Source: Streptomyces sp. SID12501 (lineage in GTDB: Bacteria > Actinomycetota > Actinomycetes > Streptomycetales > Streptomycetaceae). From it: a DNA stretch of 64,000 bases. Shown in pieces: positions 22,901 to 32,094 of the stretch (positions within the stretch are counted from its first letter, which is position 1; the number at the start of each line of letters is the position of its first letter). Made by a program: the position numbers and the translations under genes. A model generated the notes under the pieces. That model saw only the letters and a list, made by a program, of their open reading frames with translations, was not told where the DNA came from and ran no database searches. Location of the stretch: NCBI RefSeq assembly GCF_010550245.1, contig NZ_JAAGLU010000008.1:186001-250000 (forward strand). The letters are read 5' to 3'.

Positions 22901-25900
22901 GTGGACTCGGCCAGGCCGTCGCTGTCGTAGCGGGTGACGACCTTCTCCTGAGCCAGCCCGCCGACCGCCGGGAGTGTGGTCGTCAGCGGCTTGCCGGTGG
23001 GGGTGTACGTGTAGGCATACGCGTACTTGCGGGCCAGACCCGCAGTCGCGGCACCCTCCGGGATGGTGACTTCGCGGCCCGTGGGGCGGTAATCGGTGTC
23101 GTAGCCGGTGATCCGGTCCACGAAGTCGCCGGTCCGGTCATGCCGGGTCGTGGACGAGAGCAGGCCCAGCGCACCCGCCGGGTCGTACGCGTATTCGATG
23201 ATCGGGGACGCTGTCGCCGATCCCTCCCGGACCGCCTTGACCCGGCCGGTCGTGTCGTACTCCGTGAAGGTGGTGAGGTTGCGGGAGTCCGTGGCGCTGA
23301 TGCGGCGGTCGAGGTCGTCGTAGGTGAAGGACGACGTGCCGACGTCGGGGTCGGTGGAGTCGGTCATCCGGCCGCGCGAGTCGTAGTTGTACGTCCACAG
23401 GTTGCCGGCCGGGTCCTTGACCTGGCGGCGGTTGCCACGGGAGTCGTAGGAGTACGAGGTCGTGCGCCAGTGGCTGAGGGCACTGTCGGTGTAGTGCTGG
23501 ACGAGGCTGACACGGCCGAGAGCGTCGGTCGAGGTCTTGACGGGGGGTGTGGCGCCGCCGGCCGGGCTGGTGAGCGTCCAGTCGTCGCCGTAGGTGGCTG
23601 AGCTGGAGTAGACCGCCTTGCCGCTGTGGAGCGTCGTCGTCCTGATCGCGCGCTCCAGACCGTCGTACACGGTCCGGGTCATGGTGGGCACCGGCGAGTC
23701 GGACTTGCGCTTGAACTGCGTGGCCTGCGGTTCGCCCTGGACCAGGTAGCCGCCGGTCTGCTCCCTGACCAGGCCGTGGTCGTCGTAGCGGGTGTCGGTG
23801 ATGACGCGGCCCCGGCCGTGGGCTTCGGCCTGGGTCTGGAAGGGGCGCCCGAGTCCGTCGTAGATGGTGGTCTGCTTGGCGTAGGTGCCGTTGTCCTTGA
23901 GGGTCTCGACGGTCACCGTGCTGGGCTTGGTCACGTTGTCGGTGGCCTTGGCCATCTGGTACGTGATCTTGACGTTCGGGGTCTGACTGCCCGAGGAACG
24001 GGAGGCCGACCAGCCGTTCACCAGACGGCCGAGCGCGTCGTACTCGGTGCGGGTGACGCGGTTGTTGGTGTCCGTGACGGTGAGCGGAAGGCCACGGCCC
24101 GGGTCGAAGGTGGTGAGGGTGGTGTGGCCTGCCGGGTTGATCGTCTTGACGGCGGTCACCGGACCACCGGAAGCGGGGGTGTACTGCGTCTCGGTCTTGA
24201 CCACACCGACGGAGCTGGGGGCGGTCGCGGTGCGGATTCGGCCCAGGTCGTCGTACGTGGAGGTGGTGACGACGGAGTAGCCGGAGCCCGAGGCGGGGTT
24301 GGTCGCCACGCTGGTGGGTCGACCTCTGACCGGCACGGCACCGTATGTGAGGGAGTCGTAGCTGATCTGAGTGGCGCTGATCAGCTGGGTCGCGAGGTTG
24401 GCTGAGTCGTGGGCAGCGCAGGAAGTCGCCGTCGTACGGACCTGCTTGGGCAGGCCGATGATGTTGGCGGCCGTCGCGTTGTGGGCGTACTCGGTCTTGG
24501 TACAGCGGTATTCGCTGAAGGTGTCCGCGCCGCCGGACCCGGGCTTGACCACGGATGTCTGCACCTGGACGGGAAGTCCGTGGTCGGGGTCGACGTCGGT
24601 CTCGGTGCGTACCGCCTGCCAGCTGTCGGTGCCAAGCTTCTGGATGGCGTCGGTGCGCTGGACGCCGGTCCGGTGGGCGAGCAGGGGTGAGGTGTCGTTG
24701 TCGCGGGTGCGGGAGGCGGTCTGTTTGGACCAGGGGTAGTTGAGGGTCCGCTTGACGACGGGGCCGTCGCTGCCGGGCACAGGTTCAAAGCTGCCCGTGT
24801 AACTGATGGTCTCCGCGACCATGCCCGCGTACTGGGGTGCGTCGTCGGCGAGGAGCGTCACTTCGCTCTTGGAGTCCTTGACGGCACCGCCCGCGCCACG
24901 GAAGTAGCGGACGACCGAGTAGGACTGGGTCTGGGTGGATGTGCCGCCGCTCTTCTTCCCCTCGGCCGTGGCCACCTGTTGGTAGCCACGCCACACACCG
25001 TAGGTACGCAGGGACGGCTTGGAGAACTCGTCGTCGTCCTTGCCCCAGGCCGGCTCCGTGTAGCTGTACTTGGTGACAACTACTTCGGAGACCCCTGAAA
25101 TCCTGTCGGTCTCGGTCACCGTGTCGACGACGTACTTGTTGAACCAGGCGATCTTCGGGGTCTCCACCTCACCGTCCGGGGACCACCGGACCGGATAGCA
25201 GGTGCCGTGGTTGTCCTCGGGAGAGACCGTCGGCTGGGTCCGGCAGCCACCGTCGTACGTCACCGCGATGGAGCCGCCCTGCTCAGTTGCGACACTGCCG
25301 ATGCGGGGGCGGATGAAGCCCGGACGCGCGTCGTTCTTGCTGCGGGGGACGAGGTTGGGGAGTTGGTTGTCGGCGTAGTAGCCGCTCAGCGGCTCGCCCT
25401 TCGAGGCGGGGGTGTAAGGGGCGAAGCTCACACCGTCCGCTGACATCACGGTGCCGGAGGTGTCGCCGGGGGCGAAGCCGGTACGGGTGATGGCGTTGAG
25501 CCAGAGGGCCGGCGAGGTGTCGTACCAATCACGCGGGAAAGACTGGCGGAGCGTGTACGTGTCGACCTTGGTCAGCCCGGAGGTGCCGGGGCGGGCGGCC
25601 TCGGTGGTCACGGACGCCAGGCGCATCCGGGTCCAGAAGGAGGGGAAGGCCGGGCAGAGCTTGGAGGTTGACTTGCAGTTGAGGTTGCCGGGGCTGTCCC
25701 ACCAGGGTTGGTACGAGGCCGGGTCGTCTGTGACGTCGAACTTCGTCGGGGCGCAGGAACTGTCGGTCTCCAGGCACCTTTGCTGGGCGTCGAAAACGAC
25801 CCTTGCGGAGGGCGAGTTGAGGTCGTTGGTGCGCAGGCCGTACTCGATGGAGAGCGGGTAGCCGCCTCGGTCGTACGACACCGGGTTCTTGAACTTCTTG

Positions 25901-27507
25901 TTGGCCGCGTAGTAGTTCGCGTCCCGCTTCCAGTTGACGATCATCGCGTTGTCGTTGACATCCACGACCTTGTCCAGACCCCAGTGCCAGGCCTGGTCGC
26001 AGCGGGAGTCGGCGAAGGCAGCCTGGTGGCAGGGCTCACCGGGGTGGTTCCCGTAGACGGGAACGGTGAAGACGGAGTCGGTGGCAGCGTGCGAGCCGCC
26101 CACCTTGTTCTGGCCGAAGTAGTACTTCGTGCCGTCGGGTGTGGTGACGAGCCAGTACTCGTCGTTGTTGTCCTTGTTGTCGCCGTCGGTCCTCAACTCG
26201 ACGCGGGTTCCGTCGTCGTTCTGGGGACGGTAGATCTCGGAGGTGGAGCTGACGCGCACCAGCTCGACCGTCCGGCCGCCGAGTGACATGACCGCGTTGT
26301 ACGAGACCCAGCACAGGTCCGAGGTCTTGTACTTCTTCTCCTTGTTGTTGGCCACCCCGTCGGTGACGTCGTCGCGGTCGTCCTTGCAGGTGCGGTAGCG
26401 GCGCTCGATGTGGCCCGGGTCGTAGTCCCAGCCCTCGCCGATCCAGGACACCTGCGGGGATGAGGTGGCGGTCTTGCCGTCCACGGTCTGCGAGTTGTAG
26501 TCGAAGGAGATCTGCGGTGCGGGACCGGCGGGCGCGGGCGGGACCGTGATCGGGTAGGACCAGGTGAACGCGCCCGACGAACTGCCCGCCGCCCATTTGC
26601 CGCTGGAGGCCAGGGGGGTCGCCTTGAACGAACCGCCCGCGCTCCCACCGGAGTCCACGGCGCCGATGACCGCCTTGTCGCCGGTGGCGGCTGCTGCCGG
26701 TCGGGCCCGGGTGTACGAGGCCTGGATGACACCGGAGGAGTCGGCGGGGGCGGGGGCCACGGCCGCGGAACTGGAGACGGTGCCGTCGGCGGCGGTGTCG
26801 ACGGTGGCGGTGATGGTCTTGGCGCTGGTGTCGTTGTCCGTGTCCAGCTCGGTGTACGCCTGGCACTCCTCCACGTCGGGGGTGGAGAGGTAGCACTCAG
26901 GGAACTGGACGAAGTGCAGGCGGGAGGCCCAGTCGGCCCCGTAGAGATTCTCGAACGTCTTGTAGCTGAGCTGGACGGAGATCGGCACCGAGCCGGTGGC
27001 GGGCGCGGTCACCGAGACCACCGCGCCGTCGACGCCGGTCGACACGGACGCCGTACGGGAGGAGACGGTGACCGACCAGGAGCCGGTCGGCGCGGCGGCA
27101 TCCGGGGCCTGGCCCAGCTTCACCGGCAGGTTGCCGGCGGGCTTGTAGGCGGCCTGGGTCACAGCGGAGCTGGTCCGCAGCGCGGCCGTTGACGTGGCGC
27201 TCCCGAATTCGACCGGTTGGGTGCCGGAGGTGGCCGGGGTGGTGGTACCGGCCGGGGCTTCGTCCCGGTTGACCAGAGCGGACAGCCCGATCTTGCCGAG
27301 CCTGGCGTTGGCGTCCGTACCGGTGACCAGTTGTTCGTCGGGGAGTTCCTCCAACGGGACGTCATCGCGGGGCACTTCCGCGCTCGCCGGATCCGGCGGC
27401 GTGGCCAGGGCCTGCGTCGGCAGCATGGCGATCGACAGTGTCAGCACCGCGGTGGAGAGCAGGACGGACCGACGGCCTCTGAAGCGCGCGGACGAAAAGA
27501 ATGACAC
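19933..27507 (-). CDS. secreted Rhs-repeat polymorphic toxin with Hint domain and C-terminal toxin tip
   Basis: Product of 2,524 residues from a GTG at 27507 with GGGGGGA upstream. A Sec-type signal peptide (RRSVLLSTAVLTLSIAMLPTQALA) ends near residue 36. A WapA-like N-terminal region and YD/Rhs repeats follow to about 1,850. A ricin-type beta-trefoil with three Q-x-W repeats (DAQKW twice, TDQRW) comes next. Then come an Rhs core domain (VGRFISADPI, YAYSNNSPISRSDPSGL) and a Hint domain (CKCFLAGTDVLLADGT, TATHEHPFWV). Hint ends HTYYVLAGQTPVLVHN at about 2397-2412. The 112-residue tip (SRSEAEELFLRTYQGAGY, GTYHWDDQLGEDGRVLGHG) is of a toxin type I cannot name. Probably used against competing bacteria. 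The tip and immunity gene belong to element 2. Confidence 0.93.
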   Translation of the reverse strand: MSFFSSARFRGRRSVLLSTAVLTLSIAMLPTQALATPPDPASAEVPRDDVPLEELPDEQLVTGTDANARLGKIGLSALVNRDEAPAGTTTPATSGTQPVEFGSATSTAALRTSSAVTQAAYKPAGNLPVKLGQAPDAAAPTGSWSVTVSSRTASVSTGVDGAVVSVTAPATGSVPISVQLSYKTFENLYGADWASRLHFVQFPECYLSTPDVEECQAYTELDTDNDTSAKTITATVDTAADGTVSSSAAVAPAPADSSGVIQASYTRARPAAAATGDKAVIGAVDSGGSAGGSFKATPLASSGKWAAGSSSGAFTWSYPITVPPAPAGPAPQISFDYNSQTVDGKTATSSPQVSWIGEGWDYDPGHIERRYRTCKDDRDDVTDGVANNKEKKYKTSDLCWVSYNAVMSLGGRTVELVRVSSTSEIYRPQNDDGTRVELRTDGDNKDNNDEYWLVTTPDGTKYYFGQNKVGGSHAATDSVFTVPVYGNHPGEPCHQAAFADSRCDQAWHWGLDKVVDVNDNAMIVNWKRDANYYAANKKFKNPVSYDRGGYPLSIEYGLRTNDLNSPSARVVFDAQQRCLETDSSCAPTKFDVTDDPASYQPWWDSPGNLNCKSTSKLCPAFPSFWTRMRLASVTTEAARPGTSGLTKVDTYTLRQSFPRDWYDTSPALWLNAITRTGFAPGDTSGTVMSADGVSFAPYTPASKGEPLSGYYADNQLPNLVPRSKNDARPGFIRPRIGSVATEQGGSIAVTYDGGCRTQPTVSPEDNHGTCYPVRWSPDGEVETPKIAWFNKYVVDTVTETDRISGVSEVVVTKYSYTEPAWGKDDDEFSKPSLRTYGVWRGYQQVATAEGKKSGGTSTQTQSYSVVRYFRGAGGAVKDSKSEVTLLADDAPQYAGMVAETISYTGSFEPVPGSDGPVVKRTLNYPWSKQTASRTRDNDTSPLLAHRTGVQRTDAIQKLGTDSWQAVRTETDVDPDHGLPVQVQTSVVKPGSGGADTFSEYRCTKTEYAHNATAANIIGLPKQVRTTATSCAAHDSANLATQLISATQISYDSLTYGAVPVRGRPTSVATNPASGSGYSVVTTSTYDDLGRIRTATAPSSVGVVKTETQYTPASGGPVTAVKTINPAGHTTLTTFDPGRGLPLTVTDTNNRVTRTEYDALGRLVNGWSASRSSGSQTPNVKITYQMAKATDNVTKPSTVTVETLKDNGTYAKQTTIYDGLGRPFQTQAEAHGRGRVITDTRYDDHGLVREQTGGYLVQGEPQATQFKRKSDSPVPTMTRTVYDGLERAIRTTTLHSGKAVYSSSATYGDDWTLTSPAGGATPPVKTSTDALGRVSLVQHYTDSALSHWRTTSYSYDSRGNRRQVKDPAGNLWTYNYDSRGRMTDSTDPDVGTSSFTYDDLDRRISATDSRNLTTFTEYDTTGRVKAVREGSATASPIIEYAYDPAGALGLLSSTTRHDRTGDFVDRITGYDTDYRPTGREVTIPEGAATAGLARKYAYAYTYTPTGKPLTTTLPAVGGLAQEKVVTRYDSDGLAESTSGLSWYTSDVTYSPYGEVLRTVSGPQPYRVWTTNFVDEHTGRVQRSVWDRETDASHRITDAYFSYDRAGNVTSAARQQMDGTVGTTDNQCFTYDQLGELVHAWTSNLNFDPVATGGTGCKSASGTNWGYRTDGQISTGPVAEAADSATDTTAPDSDLTTSLSRTAPASGTVSTGSTAYWDAYTFDVTGNRTSLTEHALGATAATATTAYTHDTTNTTTRPHLLTSRTVTKPNVTPVTSSYAYDAAGNTTVRPGGTSGQSLTWTAQGKLATASDGNENPAAITGLGGFCLDVRNAATADGTVIQISTCNSADAQKWTLALNGQLKALGKCATAVGTADGGAVQLSTCNSSDAQKWTLGANGSLKNTASARCLDIPGSSPVSGTALQIATCASSTDQRWTLTDRTDYVYDASGNRLLERTKSGATLFLGETEVTANTAGTITRAVRAYAHPGAPTVVRTTAGTATGHKLTVLLNDPLGTATTAVEESVGQPLTRRAFKPYGESRGTPTAAWPDRHTYLGVGIDDGATTGLTHVGAREYDQNVGRFISADPIIDLADPLQMNGYAYSNNSPISRSDPSGLMIDGAGDCGAIGTCNVGSKPEHIKNNPDGKLRNGSTGSTGTTQGNDSSCVCGLVGTPIGGDPFVNPNFSDEELKNWTNTAPALDPVAKEVAIAACGWVPFLGAGCDLYDLKRSWNEGDAVGVVTGVIGFLPLGDVVKAPKQVDNILDAMKAAKNACKCFLAGTDVLLADGTTEDIEDIELGDEVQATDPETGESGSRKVTRLIVTESDKKFNELSIATEDGIEKLTATHEHPFWVPELGQWVAAHDLANGMHLRKPDGSTVTVTANRPFSKHARTYNLTVDDLHTYYVLAGQTPVLVHNSGGCIPWSSGSVSRASKSLTDGATSVTVKSRSEAEELFLRTYQGAGYRNASGMDGVGTKQYYGTKRGTYHWDDQLGEDGRVLGHGAGNRDGDLPHLQVHTFDGPIVRIFWGG
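20305..20319. repeat. putative attachment core, copy C, inside the intact Rhs gene
   Basis: CACACGTACTATGTG (minus strand) codes HTYYV near the end of the Hint domain. To the right (20320 onward) the Rhs gene continues. To the left lie tip 2 and its immunity gene. Copies A and B keep exactly this segment but lack any Rhs sequence beyond it. Confidence 0.65.
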
Positions 27508-27795
27508 TGCTGGTCCCCCCGGACGGCATGAAGCGGCCGCCTGGGAAGGCCGCACGCAGGTAAAACCACGTCAAAGAACGTGGAGATTCTTTGTCTCAGT
27601 TGTAAGGAAAGCCAGAGTTCCCTGTGGGTTAGTGGCAATGATCACATCATGTACAGGTCAATCACTCCCAAAGCATTTCTTTAGGGCCCGCCAAGAGACC
27701 GCAGTCCACTTGTCGTCGAAAAACGGCGCGTGACGGCAGCCGCGCATTGGGCCATGCTCTGGTCCCGTTGTCCCAGGGGGGAAGGAAACTCGCGC
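27508..27795. promoter_or_regulatory. divergent promoter region between the Rhs and DNRLRE genes
   Basis: The 288-bp gap holds both ribosome sites: GGGGGGA before the Rhs GTG and GGAAGGA before the ATG at 27796. It is AT-richer in its centre (27590-27680). I do not see a clear -35/-10 pair or operator. Shared control of the two secreted proteins is likely from the arrangement. Confidence 0.4.
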
Positions 27796-30700
27796 ATGTC
27801 GAGCACACGGCCGAGCAGATGGCGCCGCAGACCCGGACGCCGGATCATCGCGGCGGCCGTCGTGGCTGTCATCGCGGCCTCCGGCCTGACGTACGCCGGG
27901 TTGAGTGACGGCGGGGAGCGGTCACAGCCCGGGGAACAGGCCCGGAACAACGCGCCGTTGAGTCAGGCCGAGGCTGCGGCGAAGGCGGCGCGGACCGGGA
28001 AACCGGTCGAGGTCACAGGGTTGCGTACGGCGTACGAGACCACGTGGGCACGGCCGGACGGCCTGTCACAGCGGCGGATCCACGCGACGCCCATCCGGGC
28101 CAAGGTGGACGGGACCTGGCGGGCGATCGACACCTCGCTCGGGCAGACCGAGGACGGCTGGTCTCCCAGGGCGACGAACGTACGGATGACTTTCTCGCCG
28201 GGTACGAATGCCCGTGAGCAGGACGACCGGGCCGATCGCGGAGCGGGCTCGCTCCGTGTCCCCCTGCTGGCGCAGGCGGACACCGCGGCGACGACTGGCA
28301 ATGCGCTCGTCACCCTGAGCACCGGCGGCCACGACATCGTCCTGACCTGGCCCTATGACATTCCGACGCCCATCATCGATGGCTCGCGAGCGCTCTACCC
28401 GGAGATCCTGCCCGGCGCCGACCTGGTGCTGACGGCGGATGACGGGGGCTTCGCGCAGTTGCTCGTCCTGAAGACCCGTGCGGCGGCGGCCGATTCGCGT
28501 GTGGCGCAGCTGTCGTACGGTCTGTCCTCCCCCGATCTCAGCTTCTCCCTGGACCCGACCACGGGCATCATCAGCGCCGAGGACGGCGACGGCGAGGAGG
28601 TGGCGGTCTCCCCCACCCCCTTGATGTGGGACAGCTCGGGTACCCCGGCGCTCACCGACGGCCAAGCCGGCAGCAGCGCTTCGCCGACCGCCTCGGAGTC
28701 GTTGTCCGAGGACGAGTCGAGCGCACCCGACGACTCCGAATCCCCGACGGAGTCCCCCGAACCGAGCGACACCTCCGACTACGTCGACTCGGGGGACACG
28801 GCCGCCGAGGTACTCCCGGACGCCACCGACGAGGCCCCGGACCCGTCCGCTTCGGAAGGTGAGGGCGCCAATCCCTCCGTACCGGCGGAGGCTTCGCCTG
28901 ATCCGACACATTCCGGTGCGGGCGCGACGCTCGATCTGCCGTCGTTGGCCGGCCCGCAGCCGGACTCGAAGGGCACGCTCATCGAGACCGACCTGAACGG
29001 CTCGACCTGGACGCTGACGCCTGATCAGGAGTTCCTCGACGAGGCGGACACGGTGTACCCGGTCTTCGTCGACCCGTCGATCCGCAAACACCACAACCAT
29101 TGGACGACGGCCTACAGCCGTCACCCCAACGCGAACTTCTACGACGGCCGGAACTTCAACCAGGGGACGAGCGAGGCGCGGGTCGGCTTCGAGTCGGACA
29201 CCTGGGGGACGTCCCGGTCCTTCTTCACCATGGCCTGGAACCCTGACCTGAAGGGCTCCACCGTCACGACCGCGAAGCTGCACATTCTGGAGACGTACTC
29301 CTGGTCGTGCAGCGCGCGCAGCGTGAACGTGTACGTCACCGGGCCGATCAGCAACAAGACGACCTGGCGGAACGCGCCCAGCATGACGGCCGGCAACAAG
29401 CTGGCGAGCAAGAGCTTCGCCCACGGATACAAGGCGGCGACCTGCCCGGACGCGTACGAGGAGTTCGACGTCAAACGGGCCGCCCAGAAGGCGCTTTCGG
29501 ACGGCGCCGACTCCCTGACCCTCGGTCTGCGCGCGGGTGACGAGGGCTCCGCGTACTCCTGGAAGAAGTTCGCGGCCGACAAGGACAACGGCCCGTACAT
29601 CGAGCTGGTCTATAACCGCCCGCCGAGCGCGCCCACCCGGCTGGACCTCGATCCCGACCTGTCGTGCGACACCATCGCGCCGTACGTCAACGTGGGCGCC
29701 TCCTCAATCACCTTCTGGGCGAGCACGACCGACAAGGACAACAACCTGGCCTCGCTGCGCTTCGAACTGTGGCTGAAGGACGGCAGTGGCAATCTGCTGG
29801 GATCCAAGGGCACGGTACCGATCGACGGCCAGTCCGGTTCGACCCGGGAACACACCGAGCCGTTCTCCACCAGCGGGTTGACGAACGGGGCCACTTACTC
29901 CTGGCGGGTTCGCGCCGTGGACAAGGCGGGGGCCACCTCCGCGTTCACGCCCTCGAAGTCACCGTACTGCCGCTTCGTCTTCGACAGTTCACGGCCGACG
30001 CCACCCGTCGTCACCTCGGTCCAGTTTCCCGACGGGGACAGCAACAGGAACGGTTTGCACAACGAGGCCGCTGACGGGATCTGGAGCAAGGTCAAGTTCG
30101 GCACGGCGGGGTCTTTCGTCTTCAGGGCCACTCAGACGGATGTGGTGAAGTACGAGTTCGCCTTCAACACGCCCACGTACACGGCTTCCCTCCCCCGTCT
30201 GAACGGCGCCACGACTTCGACCACGACCACCTGGAACGGCGCCAAACCGCCACTCGCCGGGCCGAATGTGCTGTACGTACGGGCAGTTGACGACGTGGGC
30301 CATGTGTCGGAACCCCGGAAGTACTTCTTCTACGTCACCCCCAGGGACAAGGCCGACGCGGCGGGCGACCTCACCGGTGACGAGTTCGCGGACCTGATGG
30401 TGGTGACCGCCAGTGGAGAACTCTGGATGTATCCCAGCAGGGGCAACTCCGACCTGACCAAGGGGACCGGTACGTTCGGGCCGGCGATGTCCGGCTCCTA
30501 CCGGGAGAACCCGGAGAAGGACCCGAACGGGAACGTGGCCGACGGCAAACCGTTGTACGTCGGGCCGGACTCGGGTTACTGGAAGAACACGATGTTCGCG
30601 CACCTCGGCGACATCTACGGGGGCGACGGCCTCCAGGACCTCGTCGCCGTGCGCGAGGGCAAACTGTGGGTCTACCCGGGCGACGGCTACGGCGCGGTCA

Positions 30701-31302
30701 ACATCGACAAACGACAGGAGATCCTGCTCCCGGCAGGCGGGCCAAATCTCGCGGCCGTCACCCAGATCGTGTCGTCCGGTGACGCCACGGGGGACGGCAA
30801 GCCCGACTTCTTCCTCACCGTGAAGGACAGCGACACCGTGGAGACGGTGTGGGCCCTCACCGGCTACAACGGGGCCACCGTCGAGGCGATCAGGGCTCTG
30901 AACACCGGCCCGGCGTGGGCGACCCGTGACCTGGTCAGCCTCCAGGACATCACCGGGGACGGAGTCACGGACATGCTCTACCGGGTCATCAGCAGTGGCC
31001 GTCTCGCACTGCGTACCGGGATCAAGGACAGTGCGACCGGCGGCGTCAACCTCGACTCGCTTTCCACTTCGGGGAGTTCGGCCGGCGGCGTGGACAACAC
31101 CGACTACGCGACGTCCGGCTGGACCAGCACCGACATCAAACTGCTGTACGGCACAGCCGATGGCAACGGTGACGCCATCCCGGACATCTGGGCGGTCACG
31201 GCAACCGGTTCCGTCCGCTTCTACCCGGGCGGCCGTTCAGCCCTCGGGGCCTTTACAGCGGTACCCAGTGGTGGCTGGTCGGGCATGCTGGCCCTCGGCT
31301 GA
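27796..31302 (+). CDS. large secreted DNRLRE / FG-GAP repeat protein, partner of the Rhs gene
   Basis: Product of 1,168 residues from the ATG at 27796. An N-terminal signal anchor (RRIIAAAVVAVIAASGLTYAG) is followed by a WapA-type region (ETTWARPDGLSQRRIHATPIRAKVDGTWRAIDT). A Ser/Glu/Pro/Asp-rich linker spans about 275-380. A DNRLRE adhesive domain follows (YPVFVDPSIRK, FNQGTSEARVGFES, about 410-600). Then a fibronectin-like domain (PPSAPTRLDLDPDL...) and FG-GAP/VCBS repeats (AGDLTGDEFADLMVV, GDATGDGKPDFFL, ITGDGVTDMLYRV) run to the end. Divergent from the Rhs gene. Such proteins often accompany Streptomyces WapA-like toxins and may display or deliver them; that role is inferred. Confidence 0.85.
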   Translation: MSSTRPSRWRRRPGRRIIAAAVVAVIAASGLTYAGLSDGGERSQPGEQARNNAPLSQAEAAAKAARTGKPVEVTGLRTAYETTWARPDGLSQRRIHATPIRAKVDGTWRAIDTSLGQTEDGWSPRATNVRMTFSPGTNAREQDDRADRGAGSLRVPLLAQADTAATTGNALVTLSTGGHDIVLTWPYDIPTPIIDGSRALYPEILPGADLVLTADDGGFAQLLVLKTRAAAADSRVAQLSYGLSSPDLSFSLDPTTGIISAEDGDGEEVAVSPTPLMWDSSGTPALTDGQAGSSASPTASESLSEDESSAPDDSESPTESPEPSDTSDYVDSGDTAAEVLPDATDEAPDPSASEGEGANPSVPAEASPDPTHSGAGATLDLPSLAGPQPDSKGTLIETDLNGSTWTLTPDQEFLDEADTVYPVFVDPSIRKHHNHWTTAYSRHPNANFYDGRNFNQGTSEARVGFESDTWGTSRSFFTMAWNPDLKGSTVTTAKLHILETYSWSCSARSVNVYVTGPISNKTTWRNAPSMTAGNKLASKSFAHGYKAATCPDAYEEFDVKRAAQKALSDGADSLTLGLRAGDEGSAYSWKKFAADKDNGPYIELVYNRPPSAPTRLDLDPDLSCDTIAPYVNVGASSITFWASTTDKDNNLASLRFELWLKDGSGNLLGSKGTVPIDGQSGSTREHTEPFSTSGLTNGATYSWRVRAVDKAGATSAFTPSKSPYCRFVFDSSRPTPPVVTSVQFPDGDSNRNGLHNEAADGIWSKVKFGTAGSFVFRATQTDVVKYEFAFNTPTYTASLPRLNGATTSTTTTWNGAKPPLAGPNVLYVRAVDDVGHVSEPRKYFFYVTPRDKADAAGDLTGDEFADLMVVTASGELWMYPSRGNSDLTKGTGTFGPAMSGSYRENPEKDPNGNVADGKPLYVGPDSGYWKNTMFAHLGDIYGGDGLQDLVAVREGKLWVYPGDGYGAVNIDKRQEILLPAGGPNLAAVTQIVSSGDATGDGKPDFFLTVKDSDTVETVWALTGYNGATVEAIRALNTGPAWATRDLVSLQDITGDGVTDMLYRVISSGRLALRTGIKDSATGGVNLDSLSTSGSSAGGVDNTDYATSGWTSTDIKLLYGTADGNGDAIPDIWAVTATGSVRFYPGGRSALGAFTAVPSGGWSGMLALG

Positions 31303-31331
31303 GGCCTCCTGGGGCAGATTCACAGGGCTGC

Positions 31332-31374
31332 GATGCCCCCGGCGCCATACGCAATGCGTGGCGCCGGGGGCATC
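31332..31374 (+). terminator. strong hairpin terminator after the DNRLRE gene
   Basis: A 16-bp perfect stem (GATGCCCCCGGCGCCA with its complement) surrounds an 11-base loop, 30 bases after the stop codon. Confidence 0.8.
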
Positions 31375-31505
31375 CGGCGGCAGGATCGGCACACGCCCGT
31401 ACGAGATGCGGCCCGCGCGCCTTGCGATGCCACTTCGAATGCCTGGCTCCCCCTCCCCTGGCACAGATCACCTCCAGTCGGCATGACGGTGAGTATGATG
31501 TCCGC

Positions 31506-31736
31506 ATGACAGTGAACATGACGATGAGCCTGCCCGACGAGGTGGCCGCCTTCGTGAAGGCCAAGGGAAACTCCTCCGCCTACACCGCGCGGATACTGCG
31601 CCGCGAGATGCTCTCGGAGGAGTTGGAAAAATCCGCGCGGGTGCGGGCCGAGGCCGGAATCGTGATCACTGCTGCCGAGCCTGCCGAAACCGAGGACGCC
31701 ACCTTGAAGCGCTGGGCGCGGGTGGCGGGCCGATGA
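31506..31736 (+). CDS. MazE/CopG-like antitoxin
   Basis: Product of 76 residues from the ATG at 31506 (MTVNMTMSLPDEVAAFVKAKGNSSAYTARILRREMLSEELEKSARVRAEAG...). The front is a ribbon-helix-helix domain (MTMSLPDEVAAFVKAKGNSSAYTARILRR) and an acidic C-terminal tail binds the toxin in this family. Its stop overlaps the toxin ATG by 4 bp. GCATGACGGTGA and GCATGACAGTGA just before and at the start form a direct repeat that may be the autoregulatory operator. A longer start at 31422 lacks family similarity. Confidence 0.82.
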   Translation: MTVNMTMSLPDEVAAFVKAKGNSSAYTARILRREMLSEELEKSARVRAEAGIVITAAEPAETEDATLKRWARVAGR

Positions 31737-32032
31737 AGCGTGGGAACGTCTACCAGCTTTCCTTCGCCGGCGGCCCCGCGCATGTCCTGGTGATCTCGTC
31801 CGACGCCCTGAACTCGCAGAACAAAACCGCCACGTGCGTACTGATCTACCCGCAGCAGGTGCGAGAGGCGACACTCGTCGACATTCCTGTCAGCGCTCCC
31901 TCTTCAGGCACCATCGTGCTGGGCGAGTTCCGTACCCTGTCCGGCGCGCGCTTCACCGAGGAACTGGGGCAGGTGGACGAACGGATCATGGAAGCCGTCG
32001 AAATCGGGCTGCGCGCCGTCTTCGACCTGTAG
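31733..32032 (+). CDS. MazF/PemK-family mRNA interferase toxin
   Basis: A 99-residue protein: MKRGNVYQLSFAGGPAHVLVISSDALN, CVLIYPQQV, TLVDIPVSAPSSGTIVLGEFRTLSGARF. The KRG-x-V start, R/A-H-VLVIS strand and late G-x-x-x-L/F-R-T-L-S segment fit the PemK/MazF SH3-like fold. It is a little short and divergent, so catalytic competence is uncertain. Translationally coupled to the upstream antitoxin. Confidence 0.78.
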   Translation: MKRGNVYQLSFAGGPAHVLVISSDALNSQNKTATCVLIYPQQVREATLVDIPVSAPSSGTIVLGEFRTLSGARFTEELGQVDERIMEAVEIGLRAVFDL

Positions 32033-32094
32033 CAACGGACAGGTTGCCCCCGCCTGCATCCACATGTCCGTCACTGCCGAAAAGGCCCTGCTCG

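Noticed and set aside
21103..23601. 832-codon plus-strand open frame
   Set aside because: It is the complement of the Rhs gene; its Gly/Val/Arg composition is that of a GC-rich shadow frame and no family is seen.
27508..27555. Earlier ATG for the Rhs gene at 27555
   Set aside because: The GTG at 27507 has a strong ribosome site at good distance and gives a normal signal peptide; the longer start has neither.
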